From NCBI GenBank assembly GCA_937988775.1, contig CALKHP010000004.1, positions 1 through 64,000 of the forward strand: 64,000 nucleotides of DNA. The letters are read 5' to 3'. Positions 47,097 to 55,549 of the stretch are shown here, piece after piece. The DNA is from an uncultured Alphaproteobacteria bacterium (GTDB lineage: Bacteria; Pseudomonadota; Alphaproteobacteria; Rhizobiales; Beijerinckiaceae). Positions within the stretch are counted from its first letter, which is position 1. Each line of letters starts with the position of its first letter. Under the pieces are notes generated by a model. It saw nothing but the letters and a program-made list of their open reading frames with translations. It searched no databases and was not told the origin of the DNA. A program made the position numbers and the translations under genes.

Positions 47097-48566
47097 TCAG
47101 CGCCCGGCCGGCGCGCGCGCGCGCGGCATGGCCGGTTGCGGCAGCACGATTTCGAACCGCGCGCCGGGCTGGCCCTCGCACAGCCGGATCGTGCCGCCAT
47201 GGCCGCGCACCAGATCGGCGGCGATGGCAAGCCCGAGCCCGGTGCCGCCGGCCCGCCCGCTGCCGCGGAAGGCCTGGAACAGCGTCTCGCGCAGGCGTGG
47301 CGCCACGCCCGGACCATTATCGCTGACGGCGAGAAGCAGCGCGCCGTTGGCGCGGGCAGCGCTCAGTGTGATGCATGGCGCCTCGCCGGCGACGCCCGGG
47401 CCTTCCTGCTCGAGCGCCTGCACGGCATTGCGCCCGAGATTGAGCAGCACGCGGAACAGGTAATCGGGATCGGCCTCGGCCTTGAGATCCGGCGCGATCT
47501 CGGTGCGCCAGGTGATGCGCCCGCCAAGCGGCAGCAGGCTCTCGACCTCGGCGGCGATCGCCGTGAGGTCGATGGCGCGCGGCACCGGCGGCTGCTCCTG
47601 GGCGCGGCCATAGGCGAGTGTCGATTCGCAGAACTTGATCGCCCGGTCGAGCGTGGCGATCAGCTTGGGCGCGAAGCGCTGCACGGTCGGCTCGGCGACC
47701 GAAACCAGCCGGTCCGAGACGAGCTGGGCCGAGGCGAGCATGTTGCGCAGGTCGTGGTTGATCTTGCTGACGGCAAGGCCGAGCTGCGCCAGGTGCCGGC
47801 GCTCGGCAAGCTGGCGGATCAGCGTGCGCTGCATATGCGCCAGTTCCTGCTCGGCCTGGCCGATCTCGTCGCCGCGCCCGCTCGGCGCGATGACGCGCGT
47901 CTCGTCGTCGGGCTGGGCCGCGAACGCCGTGATATTGCCGGCGAGCCGCCTGACCGGCCGCACGATCAGCGCCGACAGCGCCAGATAGAGCAGGGCGGCG
48001 GCAGCGAGCAGCACGACGAGCGACAGCATCAGGATATTGCGCGAGAAGCGCAGCATCGCCGCGCGCAACGGCGTCTCGTCGATGAGGATCTCGACGAAAT
48101 CCCCGCCCATCGGCGCGTCGCCGATCACCCGCACGGCGCGCCCCTGGCCGTTGAGCAGCGTGTCGAAGCTCGAGGCCGCCGCGGCGAGCGGCGCCATGTC
48201 GCGCAGGTCGTAGGAGGCCTGCGCCATCGGCAGATTCGGCCCGAGCGCCAGCAGCCGGCGCGTGTCCTTGATCTTCATGGCGATCGCCATGGCGCCAACG
48301 CTGTGCAGCAACTCGGTGACGAGCCCGTCCGGGATCATGTTGGCGGGGGCCGCTTCCAGCACCAGTGCGGCGGTGCGCGCGGCGCTCAGGCGGTCGAGCA
48401 GCCAGTTGTCGCGAAAATTCACCACGGCCGGCACGTAGATCAGGATCTCGGCCAGGATGACGAAGGCGATCGTCAAGGCCAGCAGGCGCGCCGAGAGGCC
48501 GGGGCCGCCGCGCTTGCGGCCCGCGCCGGCGGTGGGTGTCAGGTCGGTCCCCTCATTCTGGCTCAT
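47097..48566 (-). CDS. Sensor histidine kinase
   Basis: A 489-residue membrane kinase. Two transmembrane helices (~26-50 and ~178-203) flank a periplasmic sensor region, followed by a HAMP domain (~204-255). The dimerisation helix carries the phospho-acceptor H271 in VSKINHDLRNMLASAQL. The ATPase domain has the N box (LLNLGRNAVQAL), G1 (SDNGPGV) and G2 (GGTGLGLAIA). The HDLRN motif, rather than HELRT, places it outside the EnvZ-type group. No response regulator is adjacent on either side, so it is an orphan. It lies 11 nt downstream of the flavoprotein gene, suggesting co-expression. Its signal is unknown. Confidence 0.9.
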   Translation of the reverse strand: MSQNEGTDLTPTAGAGRKRGGPGLSARLLALTIAFVILAEILIYVPAVVNFRDNWLLDRLSAARTAALVLEAAPANMIPDGLVTELLHSVGAMAIAMKIKDTRRLLALGPNLPMAQASYDLRDMAPLAAAASSFDTLLNGQGRAVRVIGDAPMGGDFVEILIDETPLRAAMLRFSRNILMLSLVVLLAAAALLYLALSALIVRPVRRLAGNITAFAAQPDDETRVIAPSGRGDEIGQAEQELAHMQRTLIRQLAERRHLAQLGLAVSKINHDLRNMLASAQLVSDRLVSVAEPTVQRFAPKLIATLDRAIKFCESTLAYGRAQEQPPVPRAIDLTAIAAEVESLLPLGGRITWRTEIAPDLKAEADPDYLFRVLLNLGRNAVQALEQEGPGVAGEAPCITLSAARANGALLLAVSDNGPGVAPRLRETLFQAFRGSGRAGGTGLGLAIAADLVRGHGGTIRLCEGQPGARFEIVLPQPAMPRARAPAGR

Positions 48567-48577
48567 GCGTGACGAGC

Positions 48578-49927
48578 CTAACCCAGCCAGCGGTTGAATT
48601 TAAGCGCCAGCCCCGTCCATGGGCTGCGCGCCCGCTGCAACAGATGCAGCGCGGCGGCGCTGGTTCCCGCCGCGGCATGGGTCGGCACGCCGGTAAACGC
48701 GCCCGCAAACGCTGCGGCGGGCAGCCCTTGCCGCAACGCCAGCGCGAAGGGCGCGAGCAACTCGCTCGCCTGCGGCCCCGCCATGCCGGCACCGACGATC
48801 AGCCCCTTGCGGTCGAGGATCAGCTTGACCATGCCGGCAGTCTGTCCCTCGGCAACCGCGCGCGGCGTCTCGCTGAACGGCCAGCGCAACACCTCGATGC
48901 GGGCCCCTTGCGCACGCGCCTGTCGCTCGGTCAGGCCGATGGCGGCGAATTCCGGCTGCGTCAGCGCGATGCGCGCCGTCTCGTTCGGATTGCGCCGCGC
49001 GCGGCCGCGAAACAGCATGTTGCGCAGCAGCAGGCCGATATCGCCTTCGCCGCCACCGGCCGGGCCTGCTACCGGGCCGATGGCGAATATCTTCGCGTTG
49101 GTGGTGCGCATCGTCGCATCGCAGGCGATGCCGGCCGCTTCCTCGGCCACGCCGGCGGCGGCGAGGTCGAGCCCATCGGTGAAAGGCCGGCCGGGTCCGG
49201 TGAACAGCAGATGGCTCGCATCGATGTGACGCGCGTCGCCGTCGCGCGCCAGCGTGGCGGTCAGTCCATCGTATTTTGCCGCCGCGCCGGTCAGGCGCGC
49301 GCCGTCCTCGATCGTCACGCCGTCGGCCACGAGCGCCCGGCGCAGCACCGCGGCCAGTTCCGGTTCTTCGTCGGGCAGCAGCCCGTGCTCGGCCGCCAGC
49401 ACCACCTCGCTGCCGAAGCGCCGGAAAACCTGCGCGAAGGCAAGCGCCTCGGCATCGCCGCCGATGACGATCAGCCGGGCGGGCGGCGCATCCAGCCGCA
49501 ACATGCTGTCGGGTGTCAGCACCGGCAGGCCGGCGAGCCCGTCGAGGGCAGGGATCGGTGCCGTGGCGCCGCTGGCGATCAGGAAGCGCCGTGCCCGGAT
49601 GCGGTCATTGCCGGCACTGAAAGTGCCGCGATCCGCGAAACGGCCGCCGGCTTCGATCACGCGCATGCCGGCGGCGGTGAAGCGGATCATGGCGTGGTTC
49701 GGCTGCATCGCCGCCAGCGCCGCCAGGGTTGCGGCTCGCGCCTCGGCAAAGGGCGCGGCCGTGTGCGCCACCAGCGCGCGCAGCACGAAGCCGGTATCTT
49801 CGGGTGCGGCGCCGGGCTGCGTCACCAGCACCACCGAGGCGCCGAGCGCCACCGCGCCAAGCGCCGCCGCCCGTCCGGCAGGGCCGGCGCCGATGATGCA
49901 GAGATCGGGCGTCAGGTCGGTGCTCAA
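48578..49927 (-). CDS. Pyridine nucleotide-disulfide oxidoreductase-like flavoprotein without redox cysteines
   Basis: A 449-residue FAD/NAD(P)-binding protein related to dihydrolipoamide dehydrogenase and mercuric reductase. The FAD motif (CIIGAGPAGRAAALGAVALG), the central nucleotide motif (LIVIGGDAEALAFAQVFRRFG), the second FAD segment (TTNAKIFAIGPVAG) and a dimerisation domain are present. The CxxxxC redox site that should follow the first FAD strand is missing (VTQPGAAPEDTG there), and the C-terminal His-x4-Glu pair is replaced (VPTHAAAGTSAA). A classical disulfide reductase reaction is therefore unlikely. The start is TTG 49927 with GGAG 8 nt upstream; ATG 49993 is possible. It lies just upstream of the histidine kinase gene. 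Confidence 0.8.
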   Translation of the reverse strand: MSTDLTPDLCIIGAGPAGRAAALGAVALGASVVLVTQPGAAPEDTGFVLRALVAHTAAPFAEARAATLAALAAMQPNHAMIRFTAAGMRVIEAGGRFADRGTFSAGNDRIRARRFLIASGATAPIPALDGLAGLPVLTPDSMLRLDAPPARLIVIGGDAEALAFAQVFRRFGSEVVLAAEHGLLPDEEPELAAVLRRALVADGVTIEDGARLTGAAAKYDGLTATLARDGDARHIDASHLLFTGPGRPFTDGLDLAAAGVAEEAAGIACDATMRTTNAKIFAIGPVAGPAGGGEGDIGLLLRNMLFRGRARRNPNETARIALTQPEFAAIGLTERQARAQGARIEVLRWPFSETPRAVAEGQTAGMVKLILDRKGLIVGAGMAGPQASELLAPFALALRQGLPAAAFAGAFTGVPTHAAAGTSAAALHLLQRARSPWTGLALKFNRWLG

Positions 49928-50231
49928 AGCGCGCGCTCCGGAAACGGCGGGTAGCCTGTCTCGTGTTTTACAAGGCCGCGCGCATCTGTCCATGAAGGTT
50001 TGTCTATGGACGTTTGTTGCGGGCGCCGGGGGCCGGCTGGTCGCGAATAAACCGGCCCGCCGCGACCATGCCCGATTGACTTTGCGGCCAAGATGTATCA
50101 AGAGCCGGTCACGAATTTGTGGACCGTTCGTCTGAGACGCAGCAGCGCCGTCGCGGCGCTGTTTGTTTTCAGGCTTTTCCCGCGCCCGTTGGGCCGCGTG
50201 GACGGCGGTCCGACCTGACCGGAGAAAACCC
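49928..50231. other. Divergent control region flavoprotein / rpmH
   Basis: About 300 bp without a supported gene. It must hold the promoter of the leftward flavoprotein gene and that of the rightward rpmH operon. A TTGACT hexamer at 50076-50081 could be a -35 element, but a well-spaced -10 is not evident. The rpmH leader holds the hairpin described at 50143-50170. Confidence 0.5.
50143..50170 (+). terminator. Terminator-like hairpin in the rpmH leader
   Basis: CAGCGCC (50143-50149) pairs with GGCGCTG (50155-50161) around a 5-nt loop, followed directly by TTTGTTTTC. It has the form of an intrinsic terminator on the plus strand but lies about 62 nt before the rpmH start with no plus-strand gene ahead of it. 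Attenuation of the rpmH-rnpA-yidC operon, or the end of a short RNA, are possible readings. Confidence 0.6.
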
Positions 50232-50366
50232 GTGAAGCGGACATATCAACCGAGCAAACTCGTGCGCAAGCGCCGCCACGGCTACCGCGCACGCATGGCG
50301 ACTGTCGGCGGCCGCAAGGTCATCGCCGCACGCCGCGCCAAGGGCCGCAAGCGGCTTTCGGCCTGA
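50232..50366 (+). CDS. rpmH: 50S ribosomal protein L34
   Basis: A 44-residue very basic ribosomal protein. The complete family sequence is visible: KRTYQPSKLVRKRRHGYRAR, then TVGGRKVIAARRAKGRKRLSA. The start is GTG 50232 with GGAGA about 6 nt upstream; an in-frame ATG at 50163 would add 23 unrelated residues. It is the first gene of the rpmH-rnpA-yidC-yihA series. Confidence 0.98.
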   Translation: MKRTYQPSKLVRKRRHGYRARMATVGGRKVIAARRAKGRKRLSA

Positions 50367-50404
50367 ATCATGGCGCTTGGCTGCCGCGAGATGCAGGGCA
50401 TGCC

Positions 50405-50782
50405 ATGCAGCGTTTGAAGAAGCGCCGGCAATTTCTCGATGTGGCAAAGGGTCGGCGTCTCCACACCGGCCTTTTTTCGCTGCAAACGCGAGAGCGCGGC
50501 GACGAGGGTGAGCCGCGCGCCGGCTTCACGGTGACGAAGAAGGCCGGCCACGCCACCGAGCGCAATCGCATCCGGCGGCGCTTCAAGGAGGCGGTCCGCC
50601 TGCAGGACAGCGCGCTGGGGGCACCAGGGCGCGATTATGTTATCGTCGCGCGGCGCGCCGCGCTGTCGGTCGGTTTTTCGGAGCTGTGCGGCGAGATCGC
50701 GCGGGCTTTCGGCAAGGCGAACCGGCCAGGCGAGGCGCGAGGGCGGCATAACACGAGCCAGGCGCCGCGCCGCTTGCACTGA
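50405..50782 (+). CDS. rnpA: Ribonuclease P protein component
   Basis: A 125-residue basic protein cofactor of RNase P, which matures the 5' end of tRNAs. It has the N-terminal RLKKRRQFLDVAKGRRLHT, then GFTVTKKAGHATERNRIRRRFKEAVR, the signature RNR-type RNA-binding helix, and DYVIVARRAA. It starts 38 nt after rpmH, the near-universal gene order. The C-terminal 20 residues are basic and not conserved. Confidence 0.96.
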   Translation: MQRLKKRRQFLDVAKGRRLHTGLFSLQTRERGDEGEPRAGFTVTKKAGHATERNRIRRRFKEAVRLQDSALGAPGRDYVIVARRAALSVGFSELCGEIARAFGKANRPGEARGRHNTSQAPRRLH

Positions 50783-50824
50783 GCCCGGTCCCGGCCACCC
50801 CAGATACGGATTCTGAACGAGATC

Positions 50825-52636
50825 ATGCAGAGCGAAGGCAACAGCAAGAACCTCATCCTCGCCATCGCCCTGTCCATGGCGGTGATCTTCGGCTGGAATT
50901 ATTTCTACGGCATGCCGCAGGCCGAGCGCCAGCGCGCCGCCAAGCAGCAGACCACCGAGCAGAGCGCGCCCGCGCCCGCCGGGACGGCGGCAAGCGCCGA
51001 TGCGAAGGGGCCGAACGGCGTCACCCTGGCCGCGCCCGCCGCGCAGCCGGCCGCTGCCTTCAAGGATCGCGCCACGGTGATCGGCGCCACGCCGCGCGTC
51101 AGGATCGAGACGCCGAGCCTGATCGGCTCCATCGACCTGAAGGGCGCCCGCCTCGACGACCTGCTGCTGCGCAACTACCACGAGACCGTCGACCCCAAGA
51201 GCGCCAATATCGTGCTGTTCTCGCCGGAAGGCGCGGCCGATGCCTATTACGCCGATTTCGGCTGGATCGCGCAGCCCGACGCCAAGGTGGCGTTGCCCAA
51301 TGCCGACACCATCTGGAAGGCGAGCGCCGACACGCTGCGCCCGGGCAGCCCGGTCACCCTGACCTGGGATAACGGCCAGGGGCTGATGTTCACGCGCAAG
51401 ATCGCGGTCGACGATAATTTCCTGTTCACCATCGACAGCACCGTCGCCAACACGGGCGCCGCGCCCGTCACCCTGTATCCGTATGGGCTGCTGTCGCGCC
51501 ACGGCACGCCCCACACGATGGGCTACTACATCCTGCATGAGGGCCTGATCGGCGTCATCGGCGAGCACGGCCTGCAGGAAATCACCTATGCCAAGGCCGA
51601 GAAGGAGAAGACGCAATCCTTCAAGGGCAATGACGGCTGGATCGGCATCACCGACAAATACTGGGCCGCCGCCATCCTGCCCGAGCAGGGCAAGCCGTTC
51701 GATGCGCGCTTCTCCGCCGGCGGCAAGCAGCCGATCTTCCAGACCGACCTGCTGCGCGGGCCTGAGACCGTCGCGCCGGGCGCCAGCGTCACCGTGAACG
51801 AGCGCCTGTTCGCCGGCGCCAAGGAAGCCTCGGTCGTCAGCAATTACAACAAGACGCTCGGCGTCAAGAATTTCGACCTGTTGATCGACTGGGGCTGGTT
51901 CTGGTTCATCACCAAGCCGATGTTCTGGCTGATGACGGAAATCTTCAAGATCGTCGGCAATTTCGGCGTGACGATCCTGTTGCTCACCGTGATCGTCAAG
52001 GCGCTGTTCTTCCCGCTCGCCAACAAGTCCTACGCCTCGATGGCCAAGATGAAGGCGGTGCAGCCGCAGATGGCCGCCATCCGCGAACGCTTCACCGACG
52101 ACAAGGCCGCCCAGCAGCAGGCCCTGATGGAGCTCTACAAGAAGGAGCGCATCAACCCGCTTGCCGGTTGTCTGCCGATCGTCATCCAGATTCCGGTGTT
52201 CTTCGCGCTGTACAAGGTGCTGTTCGTCACCATCGAGATGCGGCACGCGCCGTTCTTCGGCTGGATCAAGGACCTGGCCGCGCCAGATCCGACCTCCATC
52301 TTCAACCTGTTCGGGCTGCTGCCCTACCAGCTTCCCGACATCTCCTATCTGCATCTCGGCGTCTGGCCCATCATCATGGGCATCACGATGTGGTTCCAGA
52401 TGAAGATGAACCCGGAGCCGCCGGACCCGATCCAGAAGAAGATCTTCGCCTGGATGCCGGTGATCTTCACCTTCATGCTCGGCACCTTCCCGGCCGGCCT
52501 GGTGATCTACTGGGCCTGGAACAACACGCTCTCGGTCACGCAGCAATATCTGATCATGAAGCGCAGCGGCGTGAAGGTCGAGCTGTGGGACAATCTGCGC
52601 AAGGTGTTCCGGCGGGCGCCGAAACCGGCGAACTGA
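50825..52636 (+). CDS. yidC: Membrane protein insertase YidC
   Basis: A 603-residue inner-membrane insertase. The first helix is at residues ~9-26 (LILAIALSMAVIFGWNYFY). A low-complexity Gln/Ala/Pro linker and a large periplasmic beta-domain (~75-345) follow. The conserved Oxa1/Alb3 core begins around WFWFITKPMFWLM with the family stretches NFGVTILLLTVIVKALFFPLANKSY and NPLAGCLPIVIQIPVFFALYKVL. Length matches alphaproteobacterial YidC. It lies 42 nt downstream of rnpA and 6 nt before yihA. Confidence 0.97.
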   Translation: MQSEGNSKNLILAIALSMAVIFGWNYFYGMPQAERQRAAKQQTTEQSAPAPAGTAASADAKGPNGVTLAAPAAQPAAAFKDRATVIGATPRVRIETPSLIGSIDLKGARLDDLLLRNYHETVDPKSANIVLFSPEGAADAYYADFGWIAQPDAKVALPNADTIWKASADTLRPGSPVTLTWDNGQGLMFTRKIAVDDNFLFTIDSTVANTGAAPVTLYPYGLLSRHGTPHTMGYYILHEGLIGVIGEHGLQEITYAKAEKEKTQSFKGNDGWIGITDKYWAAAILPEQGKPFDARFSAGGKQPIFQTDLLRGPETVAPGASVTVNERLFAGAKEASVVSNYNKTLGVKNFDLLIDWGWFWFITKPMFWLMTEIFKIVGNFGVTILLLTVIVKALFFPLANKSYASMAKMKAVQPQMAAIRERFTDDKAAQQQALMELYKKERINPLAGCLPIVIQIPVFFALYKVLFVTIEMRHAPFFGWIKDLAAPDPTSIFNLFGLLPYQLPDISYLHLGVWPIIMGITMWFQMKMNPEPPDPIQKKIFAWMPVIFTFMLGTFPAGLVIYWAWNNTLSVTQQYLIMKRSGVKVELWDNLRKVFRRAPKPAN

Positions 52637-52642
52637 CCCGCC

Positions 52643-53281
52643 ATGGAGGCGAGTGCCGAGGATGTCGAGGCCGGGCGGCTGCTGTTCGCGCGCGAGACGG
52701 CGTTTTTCTGGGCGACCGCGGATATTGACGGCCTGCCGCCGATGGACCGGCTCGAGATCGCTTTCGCCGGCCGTTCCAATGTCGGCAAGTCGAGCCTGAT
52801 CAACGCGCTGACCGGGCGCAAGGCGTTGGCGCGCACCTCGCGCACCCCCGGACGCACGCAGGAGCTGAACTTCTTCAATGCCGACGGCCAGCTCACCCTG
52901 GTCGACATGCCGGGCTATGGTTTCGCCGCCGCCGGCAAGGACAAGGTCGCGACCTGGACGCGGCTGATCAAGGATTACCTGCGCGGCCGCACCAATCTCG
53001 CCCGCGTCTTCGTGCTGATCGATGCCAGGCACGGCTTCAAGGATCTCGACCGCGACGTGCTCGACGGGCTCGACAAGGCGGCCGTCTCGTATCAGGTCGT
53101 GCTGACCAAGCTCGATGCGCTCAAGGCGTCGGAGGTCGAACAGCGCCTCGCCGGCATCCGCGAGGGGCTGGCGAAACGCCCAGCCGCGTACCCGCAGGTG
53201 ATCGCGACCTCGAGCGAGAAGGGCATCGGCATCGCCGAGTTGCGCGGCGCGATCGCGCGCCTGCTCGCCGAACGCGCCTGA
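52643..53281 (+). CDS. yihA: Ribosome biogenesis GTP-binding protein YihA/YsxC (EngB)
   Basis: A 212-residue small GTPase needed for late 50S ribosome assembly. G motifs are visible: GRSNVGKSSLINAL (P-loop), TSRTPGRTQELNFF (switch), DMPGYGFA (G3), and TKLDAL (G4), with SSEKGIGI as G5. A ~30-residue N-terminal extension rich in acidic and aromatic residues is typical of alphaproteobacteria. It begins 6 nt after yidC. Confidence 0.96.
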   Translation: MEASAEDVEAGRLLFARETAFFWATADIDGLPPMDRLEIAFAGRSNVGKSSLINALTGRKALARTSRTPGRTQELNFFNADGQLTLVDMPGYGFAAAGKDKVATWTRLIKDYLRGRTNLARVFVLIDARHGFKDLDRDVLDGLDKAAVSYQVVLTKLDALKASEVEQRLAGIREGLAKRPAAYPQVIATSSEKGIGIAELRGAIARLLAERA

Positions 53282-53293
53282 GGCGCGGCGCCG

Positions 53294-53662
53294 ATGCCAT
53301 CGCTCTCCCGCATCCATCTCGTCATCGCCTGTCTGTTCGGCGCCGCCGGCGTCGCGCTTCAGGCCGCCGGCACTCATCTGGCGAGCCCGCAGGCCACGAC
53401 GGCCGGGCAGTTCCTGCTCGTGCATGCGCCCGTCCTGCTCGCCGGCACGGCGCTCCGGCGCCAGGGTCTGCTGCGTGAGCGGGCGGGCGCGCTCGTCCTG
53501 TCGCTGCTGGCGTTCGGCGTGGCGCTGTTTGCCGCCAACCTCGCCCGGCGCGGCCTTGCCGGCGCCTCGCTGTTCCCGTTCGCCGCGCCGCTCGGCGGCG
53601 GCCTGATGCTCGCCGGCTGGCTGGCGCTCGCCGCCACCGCCGCTTTGCCGCCGCGCCGCTGA
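53294..53662 (+). CDS. DUF423-like small membrane protein
   Basis: A 122-residue hydrophobic protein with about four membrane segments, resembling the DUF423 (YgdD) family: an N-terminal helix, a central hydrophobic pair around FLLVHAPVLLAGTALR and a Gly-rich C-terminal helix (PFAAPLGGGLMLAGWLALAA). The function is unknown for the family. It lies 12 nt after yihA and 62 nt before argB, so it is in the same transcription unit. The DUF423 assignment is by pattern and less sure than its neighbours. Confidence 0.7.
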   Translation: MPSLSRIHLVIACLFGAAGVALQAAGTHLASPQATTAGQFLLVHAPVLLAGTALRRQGLLRERAGALVLSLLAFGVALFAANLARRGLAGASLFPFAAPLGGGLMLAGWLALAATAALPPRR

Positions 53663-53724
53663 AGGGGCTTTCCTGCCAGGGCCGCATCGGCTATGCCCCC
53701 GCGAGAGCGAAGGAGTCCCGGCCG

Positions 53725-54621
53725 ATGAGCGACATGAACCTGCCCGATGTCCATACCCAGGCCGAGGTGCTGAGCCAGGCGCTGCCGCATATGCAGCGCT
53801 ACGATCAGGAGATCGTCGTCGTTAAATATGGCGGCCACGCCATGGGCAACAAGGCGGCGGCGGAGGATTTCGCCGAGGATATCGTGCTGCTCGAACAGGC
53901 CGGCGTGAAGCCGATCGTCGTGCATGGCGGCGGGCCGCAGATCGGCCGCATGCTCGACAAGCTCGGCATCAAGTCGGAGTTCAAGGCCGGCCTGCGCGTC
54001 ACCGACGCTGCCACCGTCGAGATTGTCGAGATGGTGCTCGCCGGTTCGATCAACAAGCAGATCGTCGGCTGGATCTCGGCCGAGGGCGGCAAGGCGGTCG
54101 GCCTGTGCGGCAAGGATGGCAACATGGTCGTCGCCGAGAAGGTGACGCGCACCATGACCGATCCGGATTCGCAGATCGAGCAGGTCGTTGATCTCGGCTT
54201 CGTCGGCGACCCCAAACACGTCAACCGCGACATTCTCGACGCCGTGCTCAAGGCCGAGCTGATCCCGGTGCTGGCCCCGGTCGCGGCCGGCCGCGACGGC
54301 GCGACCTACAACGTCAATGCCGACACTTTCGCCGGCGCCATTGCCGGCGCGCTCAAGGCCAAGCGCCTGCTGCTCCTGACCGATGTGCCCGGCGTGCTCG
54401 ACAAGGACAAGCAGCTCATCCAGGAACTCAGCGTCGACGAGGCGCGCGCGCTGATCGCCGACGGCACCGTGACCGGCGGCATGATCCCGAAGATCGAGAC
54501 CTGCATCTATGCCATCGAGCGCGGCGTCGAGGCGGTGGTGATCATGGACGGCAAGGTGCCCCATGCCGTGCTGCTCGAACTGCTGACCGACCATGGCGCC
54601 GGCACGCTGATCCGCGGCTGA
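53725..54621 (+). CDS. argB: Acetylglutamate kinase
   Basis: A 298-residue kinase for the second step of arginine synthesis, which phosphorylates N-acetyl-L-glutamate. Motifs are VVVKYGGHAMGN, PIVVHGGGPQIGRML (substrate and ATP glycine loops), NVNADTFAGAIAGAL and GTVTGGMIPKIETC. The N-terminal helix that mediates arginine-sensitive hexamers (MSDMNLPDVHTQAEVLSQAL region) is present, so feedback inhibition by arginine is likely. AAGGAG lies 9 nt before the ATG. The yihA-argB order is conserved in Hyphomicrobiales. Confidence 0.97.
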   Translation: MSDMNLPDVHTQAEVLSQALPHMQRYDQEIVVVKYGGHAMGNKAAAEDFAEDIVLLEQAGVKPIVVHGGGPQIGRMLDKLGIKSEFKAGLRVTDAATVEIVEMVLAGSINKQIVGWISAEGGKAVGLCGKDGNMVVAEKVTRTMTDPDSQIEQVVDLGFVGDPKHVNRDILDAVLKAELIPVLAPVAAGRDGATYNVNADTFAGAIAGALKAKRLLLLTDVPGVLDKDKQLIQELSVDEARALIADGTVTGGMIPKIETCIYAIERGVEAVVIMDGKVPHAVLLELLTDHGAGTLIRG

Positions 54622-54639
54622 GGCCTGCGCGACGGTTTT

Positions 54640-54715
54640 GCCCCGGCCTTGAGCCGGGGCCCAGGGAACCGCTGCGAGTGCCAGAACGGGCTGGGTCCCG
54701 GGTCAAGCCCAGGAC
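54640..54715. repeat. Dispersed palindromes (hairpin C copy plus a related hairpin)
   Basis: The first hairpin (54640-54660) has arms GCCCCGG and CCGGGGC around a CTTGAG loop, matching the C element at 36739. The second (54691-54715) has CTGGGTCCCGGGTCAAGCCC-type symmetry. They fill most of the 190-bp gap between argB and the HAD gene and could form a terminator-like structure, though no T run follows. Confidence 0.8.
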
Positions 54716-54811
54716 AAGACGGCTGTCTCGAAACATGATGGGCGGTGGCGGTGTGGCCCGGCACTTGCTTTCTCGCGCCATGAGCATCACGTTACTTATG
54801 TGGACAATCAG

Positions 54812-55549
54812 ATGACATTGGTGCCCCCGCAGGGCTTGCGGGAGGGGCGCAGCTTCGACCGGGTCGACACCTGGATTTTCGATCTCGACAACACGCTTTA
54901 TCCGTTCGGCTCGGCGCTCTGGCCGCAGATCGACCAGCGCATCACGCTGTTCCTGGCCCGGATGTTCGGCATTGACGGCATCTCGAGCCGGGCGCTGCAG
55001 AAATATTACTACGAGCGCTACGGCACGACCCTGTGCGGCCTGATGACCGAATACGGCATCGATCCGGCGCCCTTTCTCGATTTCGCGCATGATATCGACC
55101 GCTCGTCGCTGGCGCCGCATCCGGCGCTGTCGGCGGCGATCGGCGCCTTGCCTGGCCGCAAGCTGATCATGACCAACGGCTCGGTGCGCCATGCCGAGCG
55201 CACCATCGAGCAGCTTGGCATCGCCGAGCATTTCGACGGCATCTTCGACATTGTCGCCGCCGAATTCGTACCCAAGCCGGATGAATCCGCCTATCGGCGC
55301 TTCTTCGACCGCCATGCGATCGATCCGGCGCGCTCGGCGATGTTCGAGGACCTCGTCAAGAATCTCGCCGTGCCGCATGCCAGCGGCATGACGACCGTGC
55401 TGATCGTGCCGCCCGATCCGGCCGCCGATCCGCGCGAAACCTGGGAGCAGCGCCAGCCGATGGATGGCCATATCGACTGGGTGACCGACGATATCGCCCG
55501 CTTCCTCGCCGCCGACGCGCTGGCGAAAGCGGCCGGGTCCGCGTCATGA
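54812..55549 (+). CDS. Pyrimidine 5'-nucleotidase-like HAD hydrolase
   Basis: A 245-residue haloacid dehalogenase superfamily hydrolase. Motif I is FDLDNTLYP (nucleophile and acid aspartates), motif II is IMTNGS, motif III is the lysine region VPKPD, and motif IV is FEDLVKNL with its acidic residues. It matches the SDT1/pyrimidine 5'-nucleotidase subgroup by FDLDNTLYPFGSALW and the YYYERYGTTL cap helix. ATG 54812 is chosen; GTG 54800 is also possible and neither has a good ribosome-binding site. In relatives it lies between argB and dapD; here a ChaC-like gene follows with a 4-nt overlap. Confidence 0.88.
   Translation: MTLVPPQGLREGRSFDRVDTWIFDLDNTLYPFGSALWPQIDQRITLFLARMFGIDGISSRALQKYYYERYGTTLCGLMTEYGIDPAPFLDFAHDIDRSSLAPHPALSAAIGALPGRKLIMTNGSVRHAERTIEQLGIAEHFDGIFDIVAAEFVPKPDESAYRRFFDRHAIDPARSAMFEDLVKNLAVPHASGMTTVLIVPPDPAADPRETWEQRQPMDGHIDWVTDDIARFLAADALAKAAGSAS

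Noticed and set aside
50282..53425. Long minus-strand open frame opposite rpmH-rnpA-yidC-yihA
   Set aside because: It crosses four certain genes on the other strand and has shadow-like composition.
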